From Pelargonium cotyledonis (taxonomy: Eukaryota; Streptophyta; Magnoliopsida; Geraniales; Geraniaceae): a DNA stretch of 22,314 nt. The stretch is from contig JAYMTA010001021.1 in assembly GCA_036897625.1 (NCBI GenBank), forward strand, positions 1 through 22,314, read 5' to 3'. The notes under the pieces are model-generated. The model worked only from the letters and a program-made list of their open reading frames with translations. It had not been told where the DNA came from and did no database searches. This document shows, in pieces, positions 10,701-20,985 of this stretch. The translations under genes were made by a program, and so were the position numbers. Position 1 is the first letter of the stretch, and each line of letters begins with the position of its first letter.

Positions 10701-11528
10701 ATAAGCTTCGTCTGAGATTGAGAACTTCTCCACCAGGGACGTATCTTCAAGCCACCCACCAGAGGTTACTGATGACGGGTCAAGATCAACCACATGTAAC
10801 CGAAACCTTTTGGCAGAAAAAGGAAACATAAACCAATCAAAAACTGACAAATTTTATGAACGGTAATAAAAAAAATTAAACTAGTAAGAGTCAAGACTAG
10901 GGTTTTAACTTGAACTAAAAAAATTAGACGGTATGTATCAAAACTACAGTGCTTTGCTCAATTCAACTTTCAACAAGCTTGATTATCATCATAAATTTAC
11001 TAAATTCCAGCTGTTACAGAGTCTACACTTATATTTATGCAAATAAAATCAAGCAACGCTTCTCTCATTTTCCAACATTGAGAAAGTTCACATTTAAGTT
11101 GTTAATTTCAGAATCTTAAATCGAATTAAGAGCCACAAAGTAGAAGATTCAAAGAAAGTTATGAAGTCAAAACCAACCCATTTAAAGGAGAATAGAAACC
11201 GAAGGGTCTGGAATTATCAGTTAGATCGGAGAGTTTAGAGTTGGACTCGTCGTAGAGCTCAAGCCTCATTGAGTCAACAGAAGTGCCGCATTTTTTCCAT
11301 AGCTTCTCCTTCACAGCTTCGACTGTCATCTGCAAGCAGTAATCGAACAATACTCATGAAACAACAAACACCGTATACATATAAAATCATAACCAAAAGC
11401 TGAAAATGTGAGATTCAGCGAACCTGAAGAGAGAAGCGGACATCGGCGGAGAAAGTTTTGAGATTCGAATGAGTTACGCGCAGAAGCAGCGACTCGTCGC
11501 CCAGAGACTGTTGCAATCGAGACGCCAT
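7705..11528 (-). CDS. TFCB: tubulin-folding cofactor B (8 exons, 243 aa)
   Basis: TFCB captures alpha-tubulin released from the cytosolic chaperonin and, with cofactor E, passes it on for heterodimer assembly. Exons, in transcription order on the minus strand: 11528-11424, 11329-11178, 10806-10688, 10299-10238, 9977-9936, 9446-9313, 8824-8755, 7752-7705; all junctions keep phase. An N-terminal ubiquitin-like domain (about residues 12-95, [15 protein letters not shown] onward) is followed by a helical linker ([16 protein letters not shown]) and a CAP-Gly domain (about 160-232). That domain has the signature GKHDG at 200-204, [12 protein letters not shown] at 189-200 and RYFECPP at 210-216. The acidic C-terminus is EEEEI. 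The length equals what I recall for Arabidopsis TFCB (At3g10220). The start codon has a GA-repeat leader upstream and opens the conserved MASRLQ region. It shares a 354-bp promoter with the lyase gene. Confidence 0.95.
8240..8575 (+). mobile_element. LINE (non-LTR retrotransposon) 3' tail in TFCB intron 7
   Basis: Conceptual translation in shifting frames shows the familiar C-terminal tail of plant LINE reverse transcriptases: KVGIEAI, a KWFGHV-like stretch in another frame (AAGTGGTTTGGACACGTG), [25 protein letters not shown] and EAITLDTIE. It ends with the noncoding tail ACCCCAACCTTATTTGGGG. It is 5'-truncated, contains stops and frameshifts, and lies antisense to its host gene. Confidence 0.75.
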
Positions 11529-11882
11529 GGCCTGACCTTGCTTTGATCTCTCTCTCTCTCTCTCTCTCTCCCCTCCGTTAAGTTCAAGTTTTTCTTCAGC
11601 TTATTAGAGGGTGAAGGAGAGGGAGTTTCTGGGTATTTTGGACAAAAATCAGAAACCCCGCACGTGCGTTCAGAAACCCCGCACGTGCGTGCGCCGGTGG
11701 ATTGTTGCCAAAAGGCCCAAAACACTAGCAACGCAAGAGCACGAACAGTGCAGTGCAGTGCAGCAGTGAAGAGACGAAGAAGAAGAAGAAGCCAAAGTAG
11801 AAACAATAAAATAGCTCTGTAATGGGTATTGTCATTGTCCAATAGGACGAGTCAATCGATTTGTCAGTTCTCAGCGAATACA
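11529..11882. promoter_or_regulatory. divergent TFCB / cystathionine beta-lyase promoter
   Basis: Only 354 bases separate the two start codons, so leaders and promoter must fit here. A 21-base tandem unit (11650-11670 and 11671-11690, AGAAACCCCGCACGTGCGT) places two CACGTG G-boxes at 11661-11666 and 11682-11687, bound by bZIP or bHLH factors. GGCCCAAAA at 11714-11722 matches the UP1 element of growth-related genes. A GTGCA repeat (about 11749-11764), a GAAGAA repeat and the GA/TC tract flank these. No TATA box is apparent on either side, which suits a TATA-less bidirectional housekeeping promoter. Confidence 0.65.
11547..11570. repeat. (TC)12 microsatellite in the TFCB 5' leader
   Basis: Twelve perfect TC units lie 19 bases upstream of the TFCB start codon, reading as GA repeats in the transcript sense. 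GA/CT tracts are common in plant leaders and core promoters and may bind GAGA-binding (BBR/BPC) factors; that role is inferred. The tract is likely to be polymorphic. Confidence 0.9.
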
Positions 11883-14800
11883 ATGGTCTCTTCTCTCTCT
11901 CTAAGGCCAAGCTTCAGCTCCATCTCCTCTAATCTCCAAGACCGCGTAAGACCCTAGCAAACGCCTTTTTTGTTGTTGTGATTTTCTATTATTCTTTTGT
12001 GTTTGGTTTCTGAGAAAATGGCTGGGAAATCTAAGAAAAAAGCAATTTGCTTTTGCTTTTAAAAGTTATCTGGTGCTGTGGCTTAATGCTCTACTGAAAC
12101 TGAAATAATACAAAATGTTTGATTCAACATCCATCTCCTAATTAGGTTCAGTGTGGAGTTTATTTAGTTGTAAGTTACTGGAATGTGAAGGTTATGGTCA
12201 TTGATCATTTATTTTTTGCCCAAACATACTAAGTGAATTCCAGTTACTAAATTGTTTTTCATAATCAAGATGAGTGGCTTCAAATGAAACTGATTTTAGA
12301 GTCTTTTTGTTGAAATAAAAGCGAGCTTTTGAACTATTATGCCAATTTCAGTAGCATTATTGGGTTGAATATTTGACTGCTTAATATTCAGGAACAGGTG
12401 ATGCATCATAATGTGGACATATTTTTACACACATTAATTTTTGTGTTCTTCCTCAGCAATGAATAGTGGCCTTTGGGGTTTTATTCTGATTCTGTTTGTT
12501 TTCTATGCAGAATTTTAGGTCTAGAAATTTCCCTGTAAACTTTGGGTTTCAAAAAGAAGCAGAATTAAAGGGAAAGCTTTTACTGATTCCAAAGAAATTT
12601 GAGCTGAGCTGTACAACAGAAAAAGAAATGGATGTAAGCACTTCGGTTTTGGTTGATGATTTAGCAGAGTGTCTAAATGGTCAGTTGGGTTATTTCTCTG
12701 GTGGTGCTTAAACCTATGGTTTTCTGGGCATGTATGTCTTTTAATATTGTTCATGTGTTCTATATGTTGCAGAAAAGGAAACTAAGGAACCGAGTATTTC
12801 AACAATTTTGATGAACTCTGAGAATAACTTCGATCCTTACCATGCAATGAGTACCCCACTTTACCAAACTGCTACATTTAAGCAGGTAAGATCATTGAGT
12901 TTCTTGCAAAGTAAGAGAGTAACTTAATTATATACTGGTAAAATTTAGAGCAGAGATATCTTGCTTGTTTTATTCTTTGGGGATTGGATGCCTCCAGGCT
13001 CCAGTCATTATTTCTTTTATTTTTCATGAGAGAGAGAGAGAGAGAGAGAGAGTTTAAGTAGTTATGAAAGTGAAGTGTAACACTGTTTTCAAAGTACTAT
13101 GACCTGTTCTCTGTATGGAAAATCGAGGGTGTAGAATGTGGATTTTTTATGAAGGCACACGTATGAAAATGTACAGGGCAGCATAATTATTAGAAGGCAT
13201 CAATTTGATATGTTTGTTTATGTGTATTTGACATTTAATATAATGAACCAGTCATAAATGATATGGTATTATGGTTCTAACATGGAGGTTACCTAACTAA
13301 AGAAAACGTAATGAACATCAACATTTGTTTTTCTTTGTTTGCCATAAACTTTAGACTTACTCATCAAGATTTGAGAAAAAGAATGAGTAATAAGGATAAA
13401 TTTAAGAAGAGGGAACTTTTGTTGGGTCCGATCCAGACCCATCCTTAGATTCAAAAGTTTTATATCTCAGTATAGTATCAGCTCATCCCCTATGCTTCCC
13501 AACACAAAACCGGAAGGAAAAATAAACCTGATCTTCCTGCTCTGAGAGCTGAAGAAAATATTTGAATTATATAGAAACATGTTGGATTTGTATAATAAAT
13601 GTTCAAGAAGTTCGTCTTCTTCTTTATGTGGGCACAGTTCTTTTTGTGGAAGAGTTTGTGCTGCATAGTAAATAGTTGCCATGCCCTGATTGATGAATGA
13701 TGACCATATAAGCAATTAACTTACACATTTGTCTTCGGAGTATGGACCTCGACTTCATCAATTTTTTGGACTCTGTGGGTATACTCCCCAGTGAGCTCTG
13801 GTTTCTTGCATGTGAGAGCAAGATTGATAGATATGGATGTTTGTATACCATTTTGCATACAAGCAGTAATGCAGTATCTTGTGAGGCCTTGCATGTGCAC
13901 ATATTTATCTGCTTTGTCATATATTTAAATTTTGAGTTGCGTTTTCTTGATTTTGCAGCCATCAGCACTAGAAAATGGCCCCTATGATTACACCAGAAGT
14001 GGGAATCCTACAAGGGATGCTCTTGAAAGGTGCGAGTTGCTTGTTAGATTTGGGTTATAGTTAAAGTAGTTTTCTAGATCTTCGGATGACAATTTAATTG
14101 GTTTCCATTTGAGATTCTCTAGTGAGGAGAGTTGAAAATTTAGTATTGTGTGGGACAAATTTTTAGATATAAGGATTGGGTTTTGATTATTTTGAGTTCC
14201 TATAAATATTTGGGCTGTGATTTGTGTTGAGAGAGGTGGAGAGGTAGACTTGAACTGATTGGTGCATGGTGGAGATATCAAGGATTTCCCTGTGTCATTT
14301 CTTTTGCAAGTGCACAGATTGATTTCCCTTGCAGACTTGGATCGAGCAGTAATCATGATCTAAAAATCTTTCCAGAGGTTCTGGTGGCTATTGAGCTTGG
14401 TTCGCAAGAGGTGCAGGGGCTGGTCTCTGTATTCTGTGTTTTGTTAGGAAGAAATCATTTTCTGAATGGCTTAGTTTTCTTTGCCTTTATCTTATATTTT
14501 GTTGACTATAGTTTTCCACCAACAAAACAATGGAAAATTGGGAATACATTTTTAGACAAGAAGTCTTCTCTGAAACGAACAGAGACTTTATCTGAGTTTT
14601 AATTGTCCTGTATTTTATTGTTTAGTCTGCTGGCAAAGCTTGACAAAGCAGACCGAGCATTGTGCTTTTCGAGTGGAATGGCTGCTTTGAGTGCTGTCAC
14701 TCATCTCGTAGGAACAGGTGATTTTTTCCCATTATATTATGTTTTTCGTATGTTGTACTATCTATAGTTTTAACATTTAAGACTTTATAGACTATAGAGT

Positions 14801-17800
14801 AAACTTATGGGGTACCAAACATGCATCATCAAAGATACTTTCAAGCGAAACTTGAAGATGGGTTCTATTTATTGCTGCATTAGATTATTTTCTTCGCTGT
14901 GTTGGGTACATATCAGATATTGTATGTCATCTCAAGCAAGGACTTTAATCATTCAATGTTGTAGGGTCCTCCTTGGTCCATACATGCAAACTTATACTAC
15001 CTTTTTTCTTGTAGAAGTAAGAAGCATTATGTTGCTACTTTTTTTCATTATGTTTATAAGATCTGTCTACTTTTGTTTTCTTAGGTCAGGAAATTGTTGC
15101 TGGTGATGACGCATATGGTGGATCTGATCGGTTGTTGTCGCAAGTAATTCCAAAAACTGGAATAGTGGTGAAGTTAGTATAGTCTTTGCTTCTGTAATCA
15201 GGACTCTGCTGTAACTAAACTCTGAGACAGTGTGCTTAATAATGTGCAGACGAGTGAATACAACTGATCTAAATGAGGTTGCATCTGCTATTGGCCCATG
15301 TACAAAGCTTGTATGGTTGGAGAGTCCAACTAACCCTAGACTACAAATTTCTGATATTCATGTAAGATATATTGCTTTTAAGAATCATGATCTTATAAAA
15401 ATGTGAGGAAATTGCTAGTATTTTGCTCTATACATTATGCATGTTTCACGAAGAAATAAATTCAAGTAATGCTGCTACAAGTGAATAAGTAGGGTTTGAA
15501 TTCTTTTGATAGAATGCTAAAGGGCAGTATAATTACACCATCTGTTACTCTTACTTTTGAGTACAGGGATCTGTCACTTAGTTATAACCACGAGTTCTTC
15601 ATGTTTTCTAGTTATAACCACGAGATCTTCATGTTTTCTATAAATGCTAGACCTAGGAATGTTGCAAAGTAGGAAGAGAAATACTCTCTCTCTCTCTCTC
15701 TCTCATATTATTCCATCAATACGGTGTGTTATATTTTCTGATGTCAGGATGCTTTTCTGTTTTCTGTTTTTGTCAGAAAATATCAGAGATGGCTCATGCC
15801 CATGGAGCTCTTGTGTTGGTTGACAATAGTATTATGTCCCCAGTATTGTCACGACCATTGGAACTTGGGGCAGGTATCGACATTATACCCTTGTGTAACT
15901 TGAGCTTTTGCAAACTGCATTACTGCTCGTAATACGTTTTCCATTTAACGGATTTGTTGCTTTTCCAGACATTGTGATGCACTCTGCTACTAAGTTTATA
16001 TCTGGACACAGTGATGTCATGGCTGGTGTGCTTGCTATAAAAGGGGAAAGGTTGTATCTCTTAGTCTGATCTCATCTTCATTTTTCTCCTCCTTTTTGAT
16101 AATAATTTCATTTGAGTTCATATAGATAAAGTGTGTAACATTTGTGGCAGAGAATAATAGTCTGCTTTCATGTGATCACAAAGTATATAGATCATTTCGA
16201 ACTTTAGGTGAACTGTTAATGGCTGTGGCCTGATGCATGTTTATCCATGGTATAAAGAGCTATGGCTACATGATTTGATTTTTTTAATATTTATAATTAT
16301 ATTGTTTGCTTAAAGGAACGACCAAAATGTGGAGTGTAATTTTGGCAAAAATTGGAGGGTGAGTAGGGTTCAGTTATGCAGTTATGCAGTTATGCTAGAA
16401 GATAAGTTACAACAAGTGACAATTTTAGGTATCTTGGATCTATAATTATGAAAGACGGAAAGATCGAAGAGTATGTTACAAATAATTAGTGTAGGGCGGT
16501 TCAAGTGGAGGAGGGCTTCAAGAGTTCTTTGTGACGAAAAAATGCCTCTAAAGTTGAGAGGTGTTAATTTTCATTAATTAAGCTACATGTAATGGCTTGG
16601 GCTTCCCATACTAAAAGGTCAACCTTATTAGTAGGGTTTCACTTACACCATTTTATATTTTTTCGACGTGGGATCACTTAACGTACAAAAGGAAAGTTCT
16701 ATATGGTAGCTATATGGTCATAAGATGGGGGTTGTAGAGGCGAGAATGCTTAAGCGGATGTGTAACACTAGAAAGAATAAAAATTAGGAATTAGAATATT
16801 CGAGGAAGAGTGGGGGTGACATCAATTGAAGACAGGATGCAGAAAATCTTTTTAGGTGGTTTGGACATGTAAGTGTAGGTAGATTAGTGATGCCATGATA
16901 ATAGGCGAGATAATTCAAATAGGAGAAACTAAAATGGGTAGAGGTGGACCTAAATTAACATGGAAAGAAGTAGTGATAAAAGACAGGATAAGATTTGGCA
17001 TGACAATAGAGATAACATTGGGCAGGATGGAGTGGAGTAGAGGAGGAGAATACGAACAGAAGATTCCAAAGAGTTTTGCTAAAGGGTTCATGTAGCCGAC
17101 CCCAGCATTACTTGATAAATGACTTGGTTGGTGTTGTTGGTTGTTCCTTTCTAAATTGAGATTTAGACGGCCTATGTACTATTTATTAGACATTTATCAG
17201 ATGTATCCTGATTCTCATTATTTAACAAAATATATATACACACTACTAATAGATATGCTTTTAGTTGAGTAGTATTATTTACTCGTTTGAATGTATTTGC
17301 CATGTTCTCTAAAGATCTGTATTCATCACTTCTATTGACTTCACCTTTCAAATTAATGCCATATGATGTTTATCACGTGTAACTTTTTCATGCTGTTTAC
17401 ATGTTACAGGTTGGCAAAAGACTTGTATTTCCTACAAAATGCAGTAGGCTCTGGGTTATCCCCATTTGATTGTTGGATCTGTCTACGAGGCGTTAAAACC
17501 ATGGTCTTACGCGTTGAGAAGCAACAGGTGGCCACTTGAAACCTGCTGTTATAAATCTTTTTTCTGTTCTTTATTTTATTTTCTCTTCAAGCATAACTAT
17601 GTTGGTTTCTTGGGTTTCTAATGCAATCATCAATGAGAACATCATAACTAATTAAATTGACTCTATCTGAATATTTATTTATTCTGCAAACTATGAATTT
17701 GAGCTGGTATATTGAGAAACATGTAGGATCCTGTTGGGAAGTGCTACTTTGTTTCTCATCATTCAATATGCATCATATGTCCCAGTATTGAATCATTGCA

Positions 17801-19351
17801 AGTCTCTCATTTAATTTTTGACTGACCTCTACCTTTCTTTTATCAATGGGAGGTCAAGTTAGACATAGCAAGCTGCTGCTCTCTAGAATTATGGGACCTA
17901 AATACTTTGCAAACAGATCAAATGCAGGCATTGTTGTATAGGCATCCAATTTCTTAGCATTAATATTATGACACAGCAAAATATTAAAGTGGAGAAATGT
18001 CCATGTCACAATTGAAAATATGATATATCAGTTTTAGAATGATGCGAACAATGTGAAAATATAATGAAAGCTCTGAAAATTTGAAGAAAAATAAAATAGT
18101 TTGTAGCCAAGCAACTTAATGTGTGTATATATAGGCAGTGGTGAGACAGAATGCTATGTGTAATAATGTGTGTATATATAGGCAGTGGTGAAACTGGATA
18201 GAATACAGTTTGTGGTATATTGTGGCTCAACATGACATCAGTAATGTGCATAATGAGATGGTTCAGAGGTAAAACTTGTGGAAAAACTTAATTACCGAGG
18301 AGTGATATAGTCCAAGGTCACATACTCACATTAGAATTGTACACATTCTTATCAGCTGCATGAGCTTCTCCAAAATGTTTCAAGAGTTGAAAAAAGCTAG
18401 TCAAAGCCTCAAAGGCACAGATGAGAATGTAGTATTGATTAACATTTGAGACTTTCAATGAAGTGTTACTTTTTTTCCTGGTTCCAACTATCTAGAGTTG
18501 TATTGTTGTAATTTGATCTGGAACTTCTATACAATGAGATCTTGAAACCAGCATGAACTTTTGACCTTAAACCTTCCTGAATCCTTCTTGTCATACCTTT
18601 TCTTTGGCTGTATGATTAGAATCTGGGTTTGAATTCAGAACGAGGCTTTTATCTTTCTTAGGAAAATGCACAAAAGATTGCTGAGTTTCTCTCTTCCCAT
18701 CCACGTGTGACGAAAGTTAACTATGCTGGTCTTCCTGGTCATCCCGGACGCGATCTACACTATTCGCAGGTATTGGCATTACATGGATCTTTGAGATTAA
18801 CGGAGCCATACATGAAACATTTCTGTTAATTAGCCTTTGTTTACCTCTTCTAGGCAAAAGGTGCGGGTTCTGTGCTTAGCTTTTTGACTGGATCAGTGGC
18901 ACTGTCAAAACATATCGTTGAGGCTACCAAGTACTTCAGCATAACTGTCAGCTTTGGTAATGATTCTTCCTAGCAGAAATTTATTCCAGGAAATTTGTTA
19001 GATCCTCTAAGAAGATCCCTACATGCACAAAGACGCTAAGGACCAAGATGGATGATATTGCCCGTCCTCTTAGACCAACATTGTTTTCAGAGCAACAGTT
19101 GTTGAGGCTGGTTTGTCAATCACTCCCAGAATTTTGTAATAGCACTCACAATGTGATTTTGTCTTATGTTTGTAGGGAGTGTGAAGTCCCTTATAAGCAT
19201 GCCCTGCTTTATGTCACATGCAAGCATACCAGCTGCAGTTCGCGAGGCCAGAGGTTTAACCGAAGACCTGATCCGTATCTCTGTCGGGATTGAGGATGTG
19301 AATGATTTGATAGCCGATTTGGATAATGCAGTTAGAACTGGACCTATATAA
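11883..19351 (+). CDS. CBL: cystathionine beta-lyase, chloroplastic (13 exons, 463 aa)
   Basis: This PLP enzyme splits cystathionine into homocysteine, pyruvate and ammonia, the step before methionine synthase, in plastids. Exons: 11883-11945, 12511-12679, 12773-12885, 13959-14029, 14626-14717, 15085-15172, 15250-15361, 15777-15873, 15969-16050, 17410-17527, 18662-18769, 18854-18956, 19176-19351; phase holds throughout. The first 60-70 residues are Ser-rich and basic ([17 protein letters not shown]), a likely transit peptide. Cys/Met-metabolism PLP fold: YDYTR (124-128, phosphate-binding Tyr/Arg), FSSGMAAL (153-160), DDAYGG (Tyr180 stacks on PLP), VDN (Asp252) and [12 protein letters not shown] with the Schiff-base Lys277. 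The C-terminal half has the substrate-binding region and ends in [16 protein letters not shown]. The length (Arabidopsis At3g57050 is 464 aa from memory) and the [10 protein letters not shown] block favour beta-lyase over cystathionine gamma-synthase. Introns carry a LINE fragment and microsatellites. Confidence 0.95.
13028..13052. repeat. (GA)n microsatellite in lyase intron 3
   Basis: An uninterrupted run of about 12 GA units lies well away from the splice sites. No function is implied. Confidence 0.9.
15581..15640. repeat. 30-bp tandem duplication in lyase intron 7
   Basis: GTTATAACCACGAG(T/A)TCTTC plus ATGTTTTCTA occurs twice head to tail (15581-15610, 15611-15640) with a single mismatch. 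This points to a recent replication-slippage duplication. Confidence 0.9.
15684..15704. repeat. (CT)n microsatellite in lyase intron 7
   Basis: About ten CT units lie some 70 bases upstream of the exon 8 acceptor. The tract is pyrimidine on the coding strand but too far from the acceptor to be its polypyrimidine tract. Confidence 0.9.
16316..17140 (+). mobile_element. degenerate LINE reverse transcriptase fragment in lyase intron 9
   Basis: Pieces of a plant LINE-type reverse transcriptase appear in order but in different frames: VECNFGKN (near 16329), [15 protein letters not shown] (16427-16472), [10 protein letters not shown] (about 16542-16570), [16 protein letters not shown] (16735-16780), [14 protein letters not shown] (16803-16845), WFGHV-like remains, then [17 protein letters not shown] and EITLGRMEW. 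It ends with CCGACCCCAGCATTACTTG and a TTGGTTGTTCC tail. It is 5'-truncated with many stops and frameshifts, so it is a dead copy. It is co-oriented with the host gene. About 120 bases near 16570-16690 do not fit the protein and may be a nested insertion. Confidence 0.8.
18117..18191. repeat. 28-bp direct repeat with 47-bp period in lyase intron 10
   Basis: TAATGTGTGTATATATAGGC followed by AGTGGTGA occurs at 18117-18144 and again at 18164-18191. The copies then diverge (GAC against AAC). The rest of this 1.1-kb intron shows nothing recognisable. Confidence 0.85.
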
Positions 19352-19863
19352 TGTATGTATAGCTAGTAGCTTCCATGTGATTTTGTGGCCAACAATAATG
19401 CGATGTAAGCGTTGGCCACCACCATAAAAAAGATGATTGATTCCTTGAGCACTCAGGTCAGGTGTTGCTTTTTAAGCTTTATTTTTCGTTCTGATGATAT
19501 GTACTCCTTTGCTATGTTTTCAATAATATTGAATCTGTGACAAATCTGAAGTATCCAATTCAAAATTTTAAATGAAATACATCTTTGATCTTAGCTGGAA
19601 TGTCAAATGTATACGTACATGTACAGAATCGAATGCTCTGTGACGAATCGCAAGCTGTAAACTTCAATACCATTTCATGTTCATTACAAATGAAAACATC
19701 TTTTCCACAAATTACTAGTATCAATATAAATATTAAAATATGATCCTATGGTAAGATCAATTCCATGTATCAACCACTAATGCTAAATTTCTTCTTTTTC
19801 CTTCCCAGCATCAATTGTCACTACATTATGGTGTGTGTTAACTTTTACAAGCCAATCAAAGTA
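19352..19863. other. tail-to-tail intergenic region
   Basis: This AT-rich stretch lies between the lyase stop and the end of the minus-strand gene. AATAAT at about 19522-19527 could be the lyase poly(A) signal, giving a 3' UTR near 190 bases. I see no gene, repeat or RNA structure in the remainder. Confidence 0.4.
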
Positions 19864-19943
19864 TTAATTCTGAAGCTTCTCCACTTCTTCTAACATGTTT
19901 ATGTACAAACCTTGCTGTCCTAGGCCTGTAGGCTGTAGCTGAC
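19864..19943 (-). other. probable terminal exon of the minus-strand gene
   Basis: On the minus strand, TTACTGCAG is a good acceptor. The exon after it has 25 open codons (QLQPTGLGQQG, then YINMLEEVEKLQN) before TAA at 19866-19864. The phase is the one left by the preceding exon. If the donor at 21229 (GTAAGT) is used, this exon is 3' UTR, because an in-frame TAG at 21245-21243 precedes the junction. If an upstream GTGAAT donor at 21250 is used, it is coding and extends the protein. Confidence 0.45.
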
Positions 19944-20148
19944 CTGCAGTAACAAACATAAGATCAAGATCACCAGCAACATCAGAGTGATAATCAAGTT
20001 TGTAAGGAAAAAATATCAAGCATACAGTTTCTCTTCATTTACAAACATACTATTCTCTACTGATATATGACATTGGAAGTTGAGCATTAAATTAACAAAT
20101 TTCCCCTAAACAATACTACAACACTAATACTAGTTTTGATGACCTACA

Positions 20149-20307
20149 GGTACCGGGTATTGTTTTATCTTTTTTTTTTTAAGTGTTTTATCTTATATAC
20201 ATGCAATACCAACAACACCTCGAGGGAGGTTCGAACCCGAGATCTCGAGGGGATCAAGCGCCTTAAACCACTTGACCCAGCGGTTGTTGGTGGTACCGAG
20301 TATTGTT
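20149..20307 (-). mobile_element. tRNA-derived SINE with target-site duplications
   Basis: On the minus strand, GGGTCAAGTGGTTTAAGGCG supplies a box A (near 20260-20280) and GGTTCGAACC (20237-20228) a perfect box B. An A-rich end follows (T12 run on the plus strand from 20169). The 16-base flanks GGTACCGGGTATTGTT (20149-20164) and GGTACCGAGTATTGTT (20292-20307) differ at one base and are target-site duplications. The body is about 127 bp. It sits in the last intron of the minus-strand gene, in the same orientation. Confidence 0.8.
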
Positions 20308-20353
20308 ACTTCTCGGTATATACCCGAGTACTTACCTAAATAAATTAATAGAG

Positions 20354-20488
20354 TGCTAAGAAGAGAGAGAATAGAAATGTTAGCTTTGCATTGAGTGCTA
20401 AGCTTAGCATCTCCTTCTTAACATCTCAACTCCAATGCTTAGCATCTCTACCAAACGAGCTCTAACACTCTTAGCGTCTCTCTTAGTC
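20354..20488. repeat. imperfect inverted repeat, MITE-like
   Basis: GCTAAGAAGAGAGAGAATAG with AAATGTTAG (20354-20382) pairs imperfectly with the complement of CTAACACTCTTAGCGTCTC plus TCTTAG (20462-20488). Between them lie a GCTAAGCTTAGC palindrome and two copies of CTTAGCATCTC. It resembles a small nonautonomous DNA element, but no clear target duplication is visible. Confidence 0.35.
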
Positions 20489-20606
20489 TTCTAACCTACC
20501 ATCTTTGTAACAACAAAATCTGCAAACCAGAATTTTGAGCTTACATCCTGAACATCATTCATTCTTCATTTCTTTCTTCTGTTATTCAAAATAATTTTTA
20601 TTTGAC

Positions 20607-20629
20607 ATATATATATATATATATATATA
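20607..20629. repeat. (AT)11 microsatellite
   Basis: Eleven AT units in the putative last intron of the minus-strand gene. Confidence 0.9.
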
Positions 20630-20870
20630 CATAACTTTTCATTATTTTAATTTATATGTACACCCACCTTACCCATACGAAGACTTTTTTTGAAAAATAG
20701 ACGTTTTTATGTACCATGTACGTGTACCCACACTCATGCTTCGTTGATAGAGAATGGGAAAAATATAACTCTTCTTTATATCTTTCTTATCATAAGTTAT
20801 TAAAAGACTAGAAGAAGAAAAGAAGCAAATACTAGTGTGCGTATTTGAGGTGCACTTTTTGGCCCAAAAT

Positions 20871-20985
20871 CCGTTGACCTAGGCGCGCCCTAAAACGCAC
20901 ACCTTTCTGTAAACTGAACAGGTCACCTTGCCCGACCACTGCAAGGCCAGGCCCCTGCCACTAGGGCCGTGCATTCAACTATTAT
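20871..20985. other. GC-rich island in the AT-rich last intron
   Basis: The sequence includes CTAGGCGCGCCC, GCCCGACCACTGCAAGG and CCAGGCCCCTGCCACTAGGG, far richer in GC than its surroundings. No reading frame or tRNA-like boxes stand out. It could be part of an unrecognised repeat. Confidence 0.35.

Noticed and set aside
11474-11910. Minus-strand reading frames of 122 and 61 residues across the divergent promoter
   Set aside because: They run through the promoter, TC repeat and start-codon regions of two real genes, and consist of low-complexity sequence.
13624-14356. Minus-strand reading frames of 114 and 122 residues
   Set aside because: They are antisense to lyase introns and exon 4, with no family resemblance and no splice or promoter support.
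16895-17095. 66-residue plus-strand reading frame as a gene
   Set aside because: It is the C-terminal tail of the dead LINE copy in the lyase intron, without a start context or upstream frame.
11883-19351. Cystathionine gamma-synthase as the identity of the PLP enzyme
   Set aside because: The two enzymes share the fold, but the length near 463 aa, the short transit peptide and the [16 protein letters not shown] block fit the beta-lyase; gamma-synthase has a much longer N-terminal region.
20225-20280. A functional tRNA gene
   Set aside because: Box A and box B are present, but no acceptor-stem pairing or anticodon arm could be laid out. The A-rich tail and target duplications mark a SINE.
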